This document shows positions 45,655-57,788 of a stretch of DNA of 64,000 bases, piece by piece. This stretch comes from Thuidium tamariscinum (Eukaryota; Streptophyta; Bryopsida; Hypnales; Thuidiaceae). The first letter of the stretch is position 1, and every line of letters starts with the position of its first letter. The stretch lies in assembly GCA_947034885.2 (NCBI GenBank), contig OX344757.2, forward strand, positions 22,438,001 through 22,502,000, written 5' to 3'. Position numbers and translations under genes: made by a program. The notes beneath the pieces were generated by a model that did no database searches, was not told where the DNA came from, and saw only the letters and a list, made by a program, of their open reading frames with translations.

Positions 45655-46050
45655 TGAGAACCAACATCATTTGCATGTTTGTTAAATTGTTAATATTTTG
45701 AATTCTATAAATGGAAATTTCCTTCAATTTTTGTATACAACAATCAAAAATGATGTATACCAATATGCTAAGGTACAAAAAGTTTTTTTTGAGTTTTAAA
45801 AGGAAATTGACAAAAGATAAAGTAAAGCCAAACTATGTTGAACAAAACTAAGTTTTTGACATAGCAAACTTGGAAATTGATTTTCTTTCAAATTGTAGTT
45901 AATTTTTTCTTCAAACTTCCATGGTAGTGTGTCATATGTTGTGCTCTACAACTTTTATGTGTACACTTTTGGGTTTTATCCATTGATGCTTATAGTATGG
46001 TTGTTTGAATGAAAACGTTTTGCAAAAGTACTCGGTTTCGTCAGTCACTA
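45655..46050. repeat. Uninterrupted copy of the dispersed repeat at 29425-30525
   Basis: Aligns across the hAT-like insertion point (CTATAAATGGAAATTTCCTT here against CTATAAAATGGAC...), so it documents the empty site. Confidence 0.75.
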
Positions 46051-46158
46051 TATATATGGAAAGCTTTGAATCATTCTTTTTCATTGATGAGATGAAAATT
46101 TTTTAGAAATTTTATTTTGTGGATGTTTATAGAATCCCTACTTTTTGAAGTTCTTTAT

Positions 46159-46866
46159 TTAACCCCTAAAGGACCAAGTTGTGTTTTTTTTGGCAATATA
46201 GCACTTTCGGGCAATACACTACAAATGGAGTTTTTATTTATTTTTTCTTTGAAATTCTTACATGCCTTGGGCCCAAGGAGTATCTTTAAGGCCCAATAAT
46301 TTTCATAAATTTTGAGTACATGGTAAAAACGTTATTGCATTATATGTCATTTTCATTACTTAGTGGGAGTCTAGGCAACTCAAAATTTAAACCTAAAAAA
46401 AATTTAAAATTTGAAATTGATTTTTTAGGTTTATATAGATATGGGAAGCTTTGAATCATAGATGACATGAAAGTTAAGAGGCATTTTAGTTTGCAGGTAG
46501 GTACCTACCTACAAACTGAAATTCTTCATAATTTTCACCTCATCAATCCAAATGAAATGATTCAAATCTTTTTGCCTCTATATAAATCTAAAAAATCAAT
46601 TTCAAATTTTTAGTTGATTAAAATGTATTTTTCAAGGAGTTTTTTGAGCTGCCTAAATTGGCCGTTGAGCAATGAAAATGACATATCATGCAATAACATT
46701 TTAACCTTGTATTCAAAAGTTATGAAAATTGTTGGGCCTTAAAGCTACTTTGCAGAGACATGTTGCATAAAAATTTCAAAGAAAAAAAATTTAAACTCCA
46801 TTGGTAGTGAGTTGCCCAAAATCACTATGTTGCCAAAAAAATATAGCTTGGTGTTTAAAGGATTAA
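46159..46866. mobile_element. Foldback element copy 3
   Basis: 708-bp inverted repeat of the TTAA family: TTAACCCCTAAAGGACC at the left, AAAGGATTAA at the right, centre near 46500 (GCAGGTAGGTACCTACCTAC). No ORF. Confidence 0.8.
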
Positions 46867-49127
46867 TTCAATTTTTAATATTAAAAAATAAAGTCATAGG
46901 ATCTCATATCAAGTCATTATAGACTTTTTCAAATAAATGGAATTATGACTACATTAGGTTGATTTGTGACCATAATCAATGCCTTGAGAGATGGTCATGG
47001 ATTTGTCAATGACTATTATAGGACACTTATAAAAAATTATTTTTTTGTTCCTTTATGATATGTTTGTTTTAGCAAATCTTGTAGCTACATTAGAAAATGT
47101 TGTACCTACTTTAGTTGATAAAATAACCATTATGAGAACACTTCTTATTGATTTGAGGTAGCCTACAAACTCTTTTGGCCTATTAGGCAATGTACTTCAA
47201 AAATTCATAAAAAAAACTCATATTCTGCCCTAAAAATAAAATTTTGATTCCTTCTATCTTTTTGACACTTATATAAACACCATAGGAATTTGACACTTAA
47301 GTGTCAAAATTGAATTTTTACAATAGACTCCTAAGAATTCATATGACCTCATACCAATTGCAATATGACATGTATGTAGCATTTTTTTCACAAAATTGAC
47401 TTGATTGTTTTCCAAATGTGACCTTCACAAAGGTATACCAACTAACCTCTTTTTGACCATCCTTCTAATTTTTAGAGTCTAGGTTGTTCTATTTCTAATA
47501 ATAGAAGGTGGAAGTAATTGGTCCATTGAGATGCATTATAATTCATTGATTTCCTCTTGATTTTTTGACCACCCTATAGTGAGAATTAAAATAAAAGTAC
47601 CCATTCCCAAGTAGGGACCCATACCCAACCTATAGAGTGAAATTATTTCCACCCAAGGTTAGAAAACATGTTTCCAACCAAAGCTTGGAATTTATTTTTT
47701 CCTTCATTTCAAGGTTGGATCCAATAAGATACATGTTCCAAAGTAGTGAGCAAGAAAGTAGGAAGTAGTGATCATGAAAATACTTAGTCTATGATTGGAA
47801 TTGGAGTCTAGACATTAACTATTAGTCTGGACAACTTTTTGACTTCCAAAAATCATAGTAATTTTGATTATGGGAATAAAATTCTAAAAGTTTTACAATC
47901 CCCATATTTACTATCTTCCTACTTGGCAAAATTTTCAATTGCCTCATATTGCTCATGGTCTACCTAAAAATTGCTTAAGTGATCGACTATTGGTACCTCT
48001 ACCTTAGACATACCTATATAACAAGAATATGTTTTAGAAAATCTTGACAAAAAAAAATTTACAACAATTTTGTTTCTGAGAAGAAAAATGAAAAAAATTT
48101 CAAATCCATCTCAAATCTATTTTCCTATATGTAGAAATTACTTCTCCCACCAAACTTAGCAAAGAGCTATATTCAATTCCTTTAAGTGGTTGAAAATGGG
48201 TTGTAAACATCTAAATTTTATTTTTTTGTAATGGATTTTTTTAAATCCTAAAGTTCCATTCTTTCCTTTGGGAAACAAATAGAATTTCAAGTAGGTACCT
48301 ATGGGCCCAATTTTTATCATGAGTTTTTTTAATAAAATTTGAAGATAGAAAAATCAATTAGCTTAATGGTAATATATATATATATTAGTTGGTGCCCCAA
48401 AACAAAAATTATGCCCAAATAAGCTCAAAACAAGGGAGACATGGCAACAAAAAAGAGTTAAAAAATTTGAGCTTTAAGAAAAAATAAATTCTCATAGGTT
48501 ATATTTTTTTTCTACATGAGAAGCTTTTATTCAATCCATTTGCATTTGTTATGAGAAAATTATAGATTATCTTATAGGATTCAACCTTGAATGCAATTTT
48601 TACAATTTTTCAAAAAAAGAATATCCACATGATTTATTTTGCTTGCTAGAACAATCTCACCATTAATATTAGTGCATTTTAATTTCATCTTAGATCAACA
48701 ATTTCTTAAAGAATAAAAATTAAGTTTTTTGTACTCTCCCCTCCCCTCCCCTTCTCAACTCAATTACACACCACAAAGAATTAATAATCAAAACTTTGTA
48801 GTGCAAAAAAAGAAGTTAAGAAGGGTCAAAGTTAATAATCCACTCCCACAATGCGCTGAAAAACTTGTTTTTTCAACAAAGATCTTGCAACTTGTACAAT
48901 CAAAAAATTTGAATTTTTTTTCACACACTCACATACTAGTTAGGTGTAAGATCCTATGATTATATGTGCAAAAAAAATAGTTTTCATATTGTTTTACTCT
49001 TTGCTTTGGAAATGACAGTTTTAAGTGTGTTTTTACACAAAGAAGGTCTTTGATCCTTTTGGGATTAACCTATCTCAAGTGAAGGAAGACTGGCTTCTCC
49101 AAGTCAAACTTAGGTAAATCATCCCAT
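46867..49127. other. AT-rich intergenic DNA, no gene seen
   Basis: No coding signal. GATCCTTTTGGGATTAA at about 49051-49067 resembles a lone right end of the foldback family. Confidence 0.45.
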
Positions 49128-49129
49128 TA

Positions 49130-49402
49130 AGGTAGGGTACACCCAAAATGGCACCTGACCTTAAAGCACTCTGCACAACGTGCATACATTTTCAAAATCA
49201 GTCATGTACCCAGACTGTAGATGGCGCTTTCAGAAACACACTTTGACTGTTAATAACTTTTGCATACGGTATCCAAATCCACTGTTCTTTGGTGCGTTGG
49301 AAATGCTTTCACTCACCAACAAGACTGTAAAAGAATCTGAACAACATAATAACAGGAACTAGGCACAGCATGAAAAACTGGCACTTTGGGGTGTACCTAC
49401 CT
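49130..49402 (+). mobile_element. TA-flanked MITE, copy 2
   Basis: 273 bp, TA on both sides (49128-49129, 49403-49404), TIR AGGTAGGGTACACCC / GGGTGTACCTACCT. Same length as copy 1 and about 85% similar. An apparent 60-codon ORF inside is spurious. Confidence 0.85.
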
Positions 49403-49430
49403 TACAGACCAAATGGGAGCAGAGTAGCAG

Positions 49431-49516
49431 ACCCATTGTGGGTCAAATTGCACTGTGGTGCACATTTAAGAACTTGAATGTACACCACTACTAAAAATCT
49501 GACCCACAATGGGTCT
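49431..49516. repeat. Short inverted repeat
   Basis: GACCCATTGTGGGTCA at 49431 and TGACCCACAATGGGTC at 49501, separated by about 55 bp. The outer right flank (TAATGGGGTAGTTCACC, about 49532) resembles the end of the MITE at 9434-9590. Confidence 0.5.
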
Positions 49517-49862
49517 CTCCCATTTATTCTGTAATGGGGTAGTTCACCCTAAAGGTCTCGCTCTCTTTATGATACAAATCCAGTAGTCTGTCATCCAGTT
49601 GCAAATGTGCAATAAGGGGTTCTTGTAAAGATGCATAGCAAGAATGTTGTGTGTACCCAACATGGGTATTTGGAAAGAGAATCCCAAGTTGGCATTGAAT
49701 ACCTACAGTACGTACTTTCCAGGTCTCCATATATACACATGCCAATTGTCCTGGTGACCTACATTCCACGGAGTACCTTTTCCAAAGTGGAAACCTTGAC
49801 TAATAGAAAGCCTGATCAATGATTCCATATTTCCATTTCCTTTGTTTCAAAAAATGAGAATA

Positions 49863-49907
49863 CCTTGCAATGAAATTCTGTTTCATTTGTGCCAAAAAAA
49901 AAAAAAA
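49863..49907 (+). mobile_element. Extremely 5'-truncated LINE insertion (31 nt plus poly-A)
   Basis: CCTTGCAATGAAATTCTGTT plus TCATTTGTGCC, then poly-A, flanked by AAAATGAGAATA at 49851-49862 and 49908-49919. The 31-nt body matches the LINE 3' tail. Confidence 0.75.
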
Positions 49908-49919
49908 AAAATGAGAATA

Positions 49920-50981
49920 AAAAAGCCGTGATTGCATCTTGTGTGGTGGGATTGGGGTGCAGTTCAGACTTTGGACTTCAGCAGCAGACAAATGATGAAT
50001 GAGGATTGAGGAGTTGAGGGTGGAGTCCATGAGGGAACTTTTGGCACATGCACAGGAGGAGCATGGTGGGTTTGGACCTTGGAAAGGGGGGGGGGACCAT
50101 TGACCAACACCTAATATGCTAAACTTGGACATGCTGTCTTAACTTAATTGCACTGAGGTTAGATGCATGTGCACCTTCAACCATAATATCTTTCATTAGA
50201 AAACTAAATGGGGGACCTGAGCTTTAGTGTGCCCTGTGCTGTTCCCACAGTCAAAATGGCAAACTGAAAATAATTTTCTAATGTTGAAATGCATAAAAAC
50301 TTTGAAATTTCATAACTTTCCCACAGGAGGCCCCCTTCCTTGCCGAGAGCTTTTTGACAGTACCAAACACATTACTATAGGAGGAGGTTCAAAAACTGCT
50401 CAGGCTTTTCAAACTGCCCCTACAAAACTTCCGGAAATCGTGTCGAAGATGAACTCTAGAGAGCGCAATATTTAATTGCAGTGAATAACAAAGAGGCTTG
50501 GGCGATTTATGGATACATTGCATGTGCATTCACTGATTAGAATGAGTGGTTTCCAATAAAAGTAGGAATTTTGAATTACCAGAAGGGGATGGAAGTGCAG
50601 TAAATGAAATGTAGTACTTTGCTTGTGGAAATGGGCAGTGAATAAAATAAGCATTAGTAGCGCATGATTTTAAGAATCTCACTTGCACTGTTTACAATTA
50701 TTTTGGTTTTCATTACTACTCTGCCTAGGAACACTAATAGCGACCTAAGGCACTTCCACTTTGATTAAGCTTTTTAAGAAATTGGTGACTCAAAAAAATA
50801 TGATGAAAACTCGCTATGAATCCTCTTCAATTTTTCCTTCCTTACTATATTTTTCCAAACTCTTAACTACCACCCTTCTCCACACACAGAGCCTTCTTCC
50901 CTTAGATGGTCCATTACTGAGCCTCCTCCCCTAAGGGATGCATGGGTTAGGAGATCTCAACGTAACAAAAAAACAATTTGA
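49920..50981. other. Intergenic DNA, no gene seen
   Basis: Short ORFs only. No repeat family recognised except a brief match (GGTTCAAAAACTGCTCAGGC, about 50387) to the flank of the 9855 inverted repeat. Confidence 0.4.
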
Positions 50982-51291
50982 AACATAAGAGGATTTTCAG
51001 CTGGTTTACAAAGCTGCAAGTTCCCAAATGCTGAGAACGCATTGGGAATACTGGGAACACAGTGCTGATGTGGTTGAGTCATTGTCACGTCAAAAAATAC
51101 TAATTAATTAAAAAAAATTATTTAATTTAAATTTTTAAGAAAATCATTTTATTTTATTTTTTAAACATTCTGATTTTTTTTTTCAAAATTCAAAAATTCA
51201 GACCAGCAAAGGACTGGTCTATAGCAGTGGGAACAGTTTCTGGAAACACCCCTGAAACAGTCTTCTTGGGGGCCAAAAATCCTCTTATGTT
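50982..51291 (+). mobile_element. MITE of the AACATAAGAGGATTTT family, copy 1
   Basis: TIRs AACATAAGAGGATTTT / AAAAATCCTCTTATGTT. The interior includes GGGAACAGTTTCTGGAAACA and GAAACAGTCTTCTTGGGGGC, which match copy 2 (59305-59665) in opposite orientation. TSD not clear. Confidence 0.6.
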
Positions 51292-51987
51292 GCCTCTTTT
51301 AACTCTAGAATGACCTTCAGGACAGAATCTGTCCTCAAGCATTTTTAGAAGCTAAATAAAACCTGTCCAAGTTATTATTTCTAGAAGTTCATATTTTTGG
51401 AAGATTTTTTTATAGGTCTAATTTTAGCATCAAAAATTTGATTTTGAAAGTGAATGATCATGATATTTAAATTTGAGATTTTGTGCAAGGGGGTCCATTG
51501 CAATCTTGACTTTGCATAGTGTTGAGGGCTCTTGGAAATGAGTCTCAAATACACTAAATCTTGAAGAAAAAATCACATTATAAATTCATTTAAAAAAATT
51601 GTAGACTACATTTTGAGAAGCCATAAATTGATTGGGGTTGTGCATGTTAAGCTGTTTAACCTCATATTTTTTTGTAACCAAATTTTTAGTTTTGACATGT
51701 GAAAAGAGAATTGAAAGACTTCAAATCATTTATACAATTTTAACACCCCCATGATCAAACATTATAATCTTTCAATCTATAATTGATATTGTTTGTATTC
51801 TCTAACATGTCTAGTTTGAATTTGTACGATTACAATTCAAAAAAAATTGGTACAACTTATCAAAATGTTGGCATTTTATTCAATGTAGAGTAAATTCCTT
51901 AAAGCTAAAGAAAACTCAAGGTCATTTTGGGGCTAAGGCGTAGATGATGGGCACCACTTGCTTTCAAACTTGCAACAACAAATAATA
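51292..51987. other. AT-rich intergenic DNA, no gene seen
   Basis: Nothing recognised. Confidence 0.45.
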
Positions 51988-52639
51988 TTAATCCCTAAAG
52001 CTTTGAACTTCGTTTTTTGGCAACATGGCAATTTTGGGCAACTCACTACAAATGGAGTTTTTATTTTTTTTCTTTGAAATTTTTACACAACATGTGTCCG
52101 AGGAGTAGCTTCAAGGCCCAACAATTTTCGTAACTTTTGACTACATGGTTAAAAAGTTATGGCATGATATGTTGTTTTGTTTGAAGTGTGGGCAGCCTGG
52201 GCAGCTGAAAAAACTTCTTAAATTTTTTTTTTTTCAAAAGTGAAATTTCAAATTGATTCTTTATGTTTCTTAAAACATTTGAAAACCATACCTACGTGCA
52301 AACTAAAATTCCTCATAACTTCTAACTCTTGAATCCAAATGGAACAATTCAAAGCTTCCAATGTCTATAAAAACGTAAAGAATCAATTTGAAATTTTACT
52401 TTTGAACAAAAAAAAATTTCAACTGCCCAAGCTACCCAATGTTCAAACAAAACAACATATCATGCCATAATTTCTGAATCGTGTAAGCAAAAGTTATGAA
52501 AATAGTTGGGCCTTGAAACTACTCCTCGGACACATGTTGTATCAAAATTTCAAAGAAAAAATGTAAAAAATCCATTTGTAGTGAGCTGCCCGAAATCACT
52601 GTGTTGCCAAAAAACGCAACTCAAGGCTTTAGGGGTTAA
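51988..52639. mobile_element. Foldback element copy 4
   Basis: 652 bp with TTAA at both ends (51988-51991, 52636-52639), ends YCCCTAAAGC, arms with GGCAACATGGCAATTTTGGG and GTAGTGAGCTGCCCGAAATC. Slightly shorter at the centre than the other copies. Confidence 0.8.
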
Positions 52640-53235
52640 AAAAAATGACCCATCTAAACGCCCCATGTTGAGACAGTTAACTTCTTACTAGCACTAACTC
52701 AACAAAATCCTAACCCGAACATACTATACATCTCCATGTCTATAATGAGCTTTTGTATCCTCCATTCAACTTCTTTTTATTGAAAAAGGAACAAAAAAAT
52801 CTTTCTCCATGAGTGTAATTTGATTCTAGGGTTTGCTCAATCTATAGTAACATACCATGATCTCATTAGAATTGATTTGAGGGCTTCAAAAATTAGAAAT
52901 AAATTTTTAAGAAAGGGAGTTCTGAAATGTGGAAAAAAGTCCTAGTTTTTTTTTAAAAATTTGAGAAAAAAAATCAATGATGTGGCACTCTCTTGACCAT
53001 GTTGGATTCATGTTCTTATGACAAATTTTGCATTCTCACAGTCTAGGAACTTACAATCTTCTATAGTCCTCAAATGTCTTCTAATGTCAAAGAAAAAAAC
53101 GTAGCTTCTACTATATTGTACACTCAAAAAATCATGGTAAACATTCCAAATTTAGTTGTATGAATATGACTAACTTACTACTAAAGTGAACCCCAATTTG
53201 TCAGTAGAAGGGGTTGAAGAGGAAGGTATAATAAC
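52640..53235. other. AT-rich intergenic DNA, no gene seen
   Basis: Nothing recognised. Confidence 0.45.
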
Positions 53236-53238
53236 TAA

Positions 53239-53847
53239 GGGCCACTTCACATTATGGCTGTTGAAGTCAAGAGGTTGAGGGAATGAATGATCCAAACCTT
53301 TGTTGAGAGTTCAAAGAAATGGACAATAAAAAATACAATTTGAAATCTTTGGTTGCCTTCAAAGGCCAAGCCCAAAGAGTCCAAATCCTTGGCAATAAAC
53401 TCCAACAACCTCTCAACTTAGATGGCTATAGTGTGAAGTCTCCAGGCTAAGTTGAGATGGTCCAAATCCTTGTCAATGAACTCCCATAGCCTTTTGATTG
53501 GGATGGCCATAGTGTGAAGCCTCCCATGGCAAAGTGCAAAGTCTAAACCTACACCAATTTAATGATTGAGATCTTGTTAGATTTTGATTTTTCATGAAAT
53601 TTTTTCCATGAGGCTTCTTGACTAGAGTTAGGGTCTCTGTTTTTGTTGAACCCAAACTCTAGTCAAGAGTCTATTGCCATGTAAGCATTTGGCTACTATA
53701 TAAACAAATTTAAAGACATCAAATTTCGATGGATTTTGAATTGTGCCACGTAGTGTGAAGGATTGAGAGACTAAACTCATTGTTTTTGAGATTGGATTAG
53801 TGAAAATTGACAAGACTCTTTACCTTTGGCCATAGTGTGAAAAGCCT
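53239..53847. mobile_element. PIF/Harbinger-like MITE, rearranged copy
   Basis: The left end GGGCCACTTCACATTATGGC follows TAA (53236-53238). The right end GGCCATAGTGTGAAAAGCC is decayed. Internal copies of the right-end motif at about 53421-53445 and 53501-53530 (GATGGCCATAGTGTGAAGCC) point to nested or tandem copies. Confidence 0.65.
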
Positions 53848-56304
53848 CTCAAAATATCATAATAGTAAAGAAACACACCACCAAATTCCACCAAACCAAG
53901 CTAATGTGTTTCAAGGAGTTTTGTCTATGTATTTCTCCAACTCCACCTCTTGATCCCTCATTGCACACACTTTACAATTAACTCTAACTTAATTGAGCTA
54001 TTTGTAAAGCCCCCCCCCCCCCCTTTGGATATGACTTTTTTTGAAGTTGAGAAGCTAACTATAGTTGAAGCGTCAAACTTATGTTACATGACTTCAAAAG
54101 TGGGGACCAAACTTTTTAAGGCACCATTTTGATAGAAAAATAAATTTCATACCCACTTTTATTTCGACTTTTTTAACTCAACTGACTTTTTCACAAAACT
54201 CATGGGTTTAAACCCTAGTGTAGGATACTTTACAAATAACTCAAATATGTGAAAGTTTTTTAGTTTCTCTTTTTTCTTTCTAAAGTACATGTGCAAACAA
54301 TCAAAATGGACTAAAAACTTCATGCATGAGTGCATTCTCCTGTCTCCAAGTCAATGTGACCACTTGTGTGCATCAACTTGCCTTTCATGAAGTTTTCGTG
54401 CTGCCAAACCAGATGCGATTTCCCAGCTCACAAACATGAGTTATTAACATAAGTCACATGCTTCGTGTGCACAGGATTTGGCACTTGGTAATGAAAGTTA
54501 AGCTATTTTCCTGCATTCATTTGTAAATCATTTTTTTATTTTTCTAATGAACATGTGCATTGCTTTAATGATTGTTGGGTTTGAATTCTAAAAGCAGGGG
54601 AATGTCAAGCTGGCTTGTAGGGAGTTAAGGTATAGTTAGTTGGCTCTGTTCCCAATTTTGAGGTGGGCTGGACCCAGGGACCCTGGAACTGGGATGTGGA
54701 GAGATTTTTGTTTTTAACAAATGATGATGGGGAGAGATTGATTTCAGAATTTTGTTTTTTTGTTTTTTTGAAACAAATGTGATTTCAGAATTGTGGTGTT
54801 TCCATCTCAACAATGTTCTGCACTGAAACACCAAGGAGGAATTAACCCCACAAGTTCCTTGGTCATTTATTGGTCTTAGTGTTGTGAGAAGCCAACATTG
54901 GTGTTATTCTCGGCTCATATAATTTGAGTGATAACTACAACTCTGCTTAATTAGGGCTTGTTCAAAATCACCAACTACACACTTAATTCTGCCACCCTTT
55001 AGTACCTTGGATGTGCCCAAAATGTGTAGGTTTTTCATAAAGAGGAGATTAGTGATTCTGAAATTTGATTCTCTCAAGCTAAGAGGAATATGGTCCTTGT
55101 TGGCATGGTGCATATGAATCACCTCAATTCTATTTTCTATTGTTGTAGTGAAGATAGACAAAAATCTATGTACAAAAAACAATGATGTTAGTGTGTGAGC
55201 ATGAACATGTGAGCATGTGAACTGCTAATATGTATATAAGTAGATATACTATCATCTTTCAAGGTATTCATAGTAAAAATATCTATAGTATAAGTACCTA
55301 TAATATAAATACACTCTTAGCATAAAAGGTTTTTATAATATAAGCACCTATACTATAGGTGCATCATCTTTGAGGCTCATAAGCTCACACTTCTATGTCC
55401 ACATACTAGCAACCATGGTACAAAAAATTCATTGACACTTGGTGCAAAATTGACATTTTTTCTTGAATGGGTAGTTTTTATCAATTGAGATGTCTTTCAA
55501 CCTCCCATTTAGGGTTAATCCTCCAAGAAGATTGAACTAATTGTTTTCCTTTCTCCTTTACATTGATGCCCTCTTTTCCAAAAAGCAACAATAATGCTTT
55601 AGATTGCAATAAATTCATACAAGTCAGTTGTAGAAAATCCTTTAAGTTATTGTAAGGTTTGATTTGTTTTCTTAGATTGCTATGAATCTTGAAACTGAGA
55701 TGTTCAAAATAGATTTGCTCATCGTGGATGATAAATAAGGAAAGATTGCTCTATTAGTTTCCATAGGTCTACGTGGCATCTTAGTCTCAACCTTCCACCC
55801 ACATTGAATCATTAAAGGGAACCAACCTAGTTGTATCTTTCTTTTCTTTCTTTTAATACAACCATTACTAACTTTGAAAAAAGAAAAGGAAAAATATCCT
55901 ATTGTGGTCAAAATTAGGAGTGTGCCTTCATTTCATTGTTGAAGTTTAAAAAAAAACAAAAAAAACTCCTCTATAAAGACAAGTGTGAAAAACAACAAGA
56001 ACAATTGAAATTATAGTTTTTTGGCAAATGATGAATTTATTGTGAATTTTAAAAGTGTTTAGCCTATCATAGTCCAAGAGAGTCTCTAGAGTATCCTAGA
56101 TTGAAAGAAATCTATATCCATGATGCTCATATCCTATACATATAAAGTAGTCACCAGAATTTCTAATGTGAAATTCTTTAAAAAGTCACTTCCTACTATG
56201 AAGTTACACCAAAAAGTTAGAAGTTTCTAATGAAGTCACTCATCATTCTATTATTGTCAAGTAAGACCTTGATTGTAGTCCAAATCTCATTTATAGGGAA
56301 AAAA
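53848..56304. other. AT-rich intergenic DNA, no gene seen
   Basis: Contains a 15-base-class poly-C run (about 54009-54023), and a short repeated TATAATATAAGCACCTATA-like tract at 55260-55365. No credible gene. Confidence 0.45.
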
Positions 56305-56307
56305 ATG

Positions 56308-56497
56308 CACTATAAGAAACTCATGTTTTAGATGACGGATTTTAGGTGACATTTAATGTAGTAACTTGTGTTTTTATGTCAACAATGATGTCCGCCATAA
56401 CATCTTGATGTTATGGCGGACATCATTGTTGACATAAAAACACAAGTTACTACATTAGATGTCACCTAAAATCCGTCATCTAAAACATGAGTTTCTT
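56308..56497. repeat. Palindromic MITE unit, left end of the composite
   Basis: Near-perfect palindrome centred on ATCTTGATGTTATGG (about 56402). It lacks the final ATAGTG at its inner (right) edge, so it cannot be a complete independent element. Confidence 0.9.
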
Positions 56498-56722
56498 GGA
56501 TTTTTCCAGAGTCTATGAATTGATAATACAGTTCAAATCGGGCGGTCTGAAGTGCAGTGGTGTATTTCGAAGGAACCGCTTTAGACCATACCGCTACTAC
56601 GGTCTGAAGTACAATGGTGTCTCGCCAGGCGGTAGTCTCACCAAGCTGTAGTTTTGCCAAGCGGCTAGGTTTCTGTGCCTTGTCTCACGAGGAGGTTAGG
56701 TCCTTGTTACTAATGTTGAGGG

Positions 56723-56732
56723 TATTTAAATA
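56723..56732 (+). promoter_or_regulatory. TATA-like motif upstream of the composite's ORF
   Basis: TATTTAAATA, 100 bp before the ATG at 56832, in sequence distinct from the palindromes. Confidence 0.4.
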
Positions 56733-56831
56733 CTCCTCACCCGTCATGTCTGCACTTCTTATGTGAGTTTCTCTGGTTGGTCTTCATGAGTGCGAGTGTT
56801 TCTTCGTTTTGTCTTTCACTAGTTGCACAGC

Positions 56832-57326
56832 ATGGGTTCAATGAGGGAAGTGGTTATGAGTGATGCCATCATGGACTTTGTTGTCCGTGGACTTTGTTGC
56901 AAGTCTGACAACCCATGGGTGCGTTTTGAGGAGCTGGTGAATCGGGGCACAATGCTACGTTTGTTTTCGTGTCTTGGAGTTATTTGTCGTACGACCTGGA
57001 GGGCTATGCAAGTGACCCCTGAATTTGCAGCCCTTCGATTAGCCGAATTCAACGTCCAAGTCATTGCTGTGGATCTCTCTTTGTCGACAAAGGAGAGTTT
57101 GATTCTACAAGAGTTTGACAAGAATTTGGATTTACTTAGCAGATCATGGGCACTTGGAGTTGAAGTGCCATTGAGGCTACGGACCAGCCCCCTTGGTGAT
57201 CTCGCTGTCGCTGAGCTACAGGAGCTACGACGAATTCTACTTAGTGGCTGGCAGCACGAAATCAAGGTGAAGGTTGCTGGGCACGCCCTGTCCCCCACAG
57301 TTTGGGTGACACTTGCAATGCGTTGA
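56832..57326 (+). CDS. 164-residue ORF carried by the CACTA composite (unknown)
   Basis: ATG at 56832, stop TGA at 57324-57326. Balanced amino acid composition unlike the AT-rich surroundings (SMREVVMSDAIMDFVVRG ... LSTKESLILQEFDKNLDLL ... AGHALSPTVWVTLAMR). No recognised domain. Part of its 3' end (57161-57232) is repeated after the stop at 57388-57459. Probably a captured host gene fragment with its own promoter region; it may not be functional. Confidence 0.5.
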   Translation: MGSMREVVMSDAIMDFVVRGLCCKSDNPWVRFEELVNRGTMLRLFSCLGVICRTTWRAMQVTPEFAALRLAEFNVQVIAVDLSLSTKESLILQEFDKNLDLLSRSWALGVEVPLRLRTSPLGDLAVAELQELRRILLSGWQHEIKVKVAGHALSPTVWVTLAMR

Positions 57327-57459
57327 GGTGAATGCCTCGCTTTCATGGCCTAATTTCTGAATTGTTTTCATCCTTAGTTGTCTTCTTTGAAGTGCCATTG
57401 AGGCTACGGACCAGCCCCCTTGGTGATCTCGATGTTGCTGAGCTACAGGAGCTACAACG
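57161..57459 (+). repeat. 72-bp direct duplication spanning the ORF 3' end
   Basis: 57161-57232 and 57388-57459 agree at all but about four positions (TGAAGTGCCATTGAGGCTAC at the start, GAGCTACAGGAGCTAC near the end). Confidence 0.9.
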
Positions 57460-57592
57460 GGTCTGATTGACCCCCAACACATAAATGCATGCACTTAGCA
57501 CATAAATTCAGAAATGAAAATCAAGCAAACATACATTCAAAATTTTCATTGCTGAATTTATGCACTAAGAGTGTGCAAATGGCTGCCGGGGG

Positions 57593-57788
57593 CACTATAA
57601 GAAACTCATGTTTTAGATGACAGATTTTAGGTGACATCTAATGTAGTAACTTGTGTTTTTATGTCAACAATGATGTCCGCCATAACATCTTGATGTTATG
57701 GCGGACATCATTGTTGACATAAAAACACAAGTTACTACATCAGATGTCACCTAAAATTCGTCATCTAAAACATGAGTTTCTTATAGTG
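57593..57788. repeat. Palindromic MITE unit, right end of the composite
   Basis: 196-bp palindrome with CACTATAAG/CTTATAGTG at both edges. On its own its flanks (GGG and ATG) do not form a TSD, which favours the composite reading. Confidence 0.9.

Larger units (their letters stand above)
56308..57788 (+). mobile_element. CACTA-ended composite element carrying an ORF
   Basis: Outer ends are CACTATAAGAAACTCATG (56308) and its complement ending TTATAGTG (57788), flanked by ATG on both sides (56305-56307, 57789-57791), the 3-bp TSD expected for CACTA transposons. Each end is itself a ~190-bp near-perfect palindrome (56308-56497, 57593-57788). Between them lie about 1.1 kb of unrelated, gene-like sequence with a TATA-like motif and a 165-codon ORF. 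No transposase. Confidence 0.8.

Noticed and set aside
53473..53813. Minus-strand ORFs of about 60 codons
   Set aside because: They lie within the rearranged PIF-like MITE.
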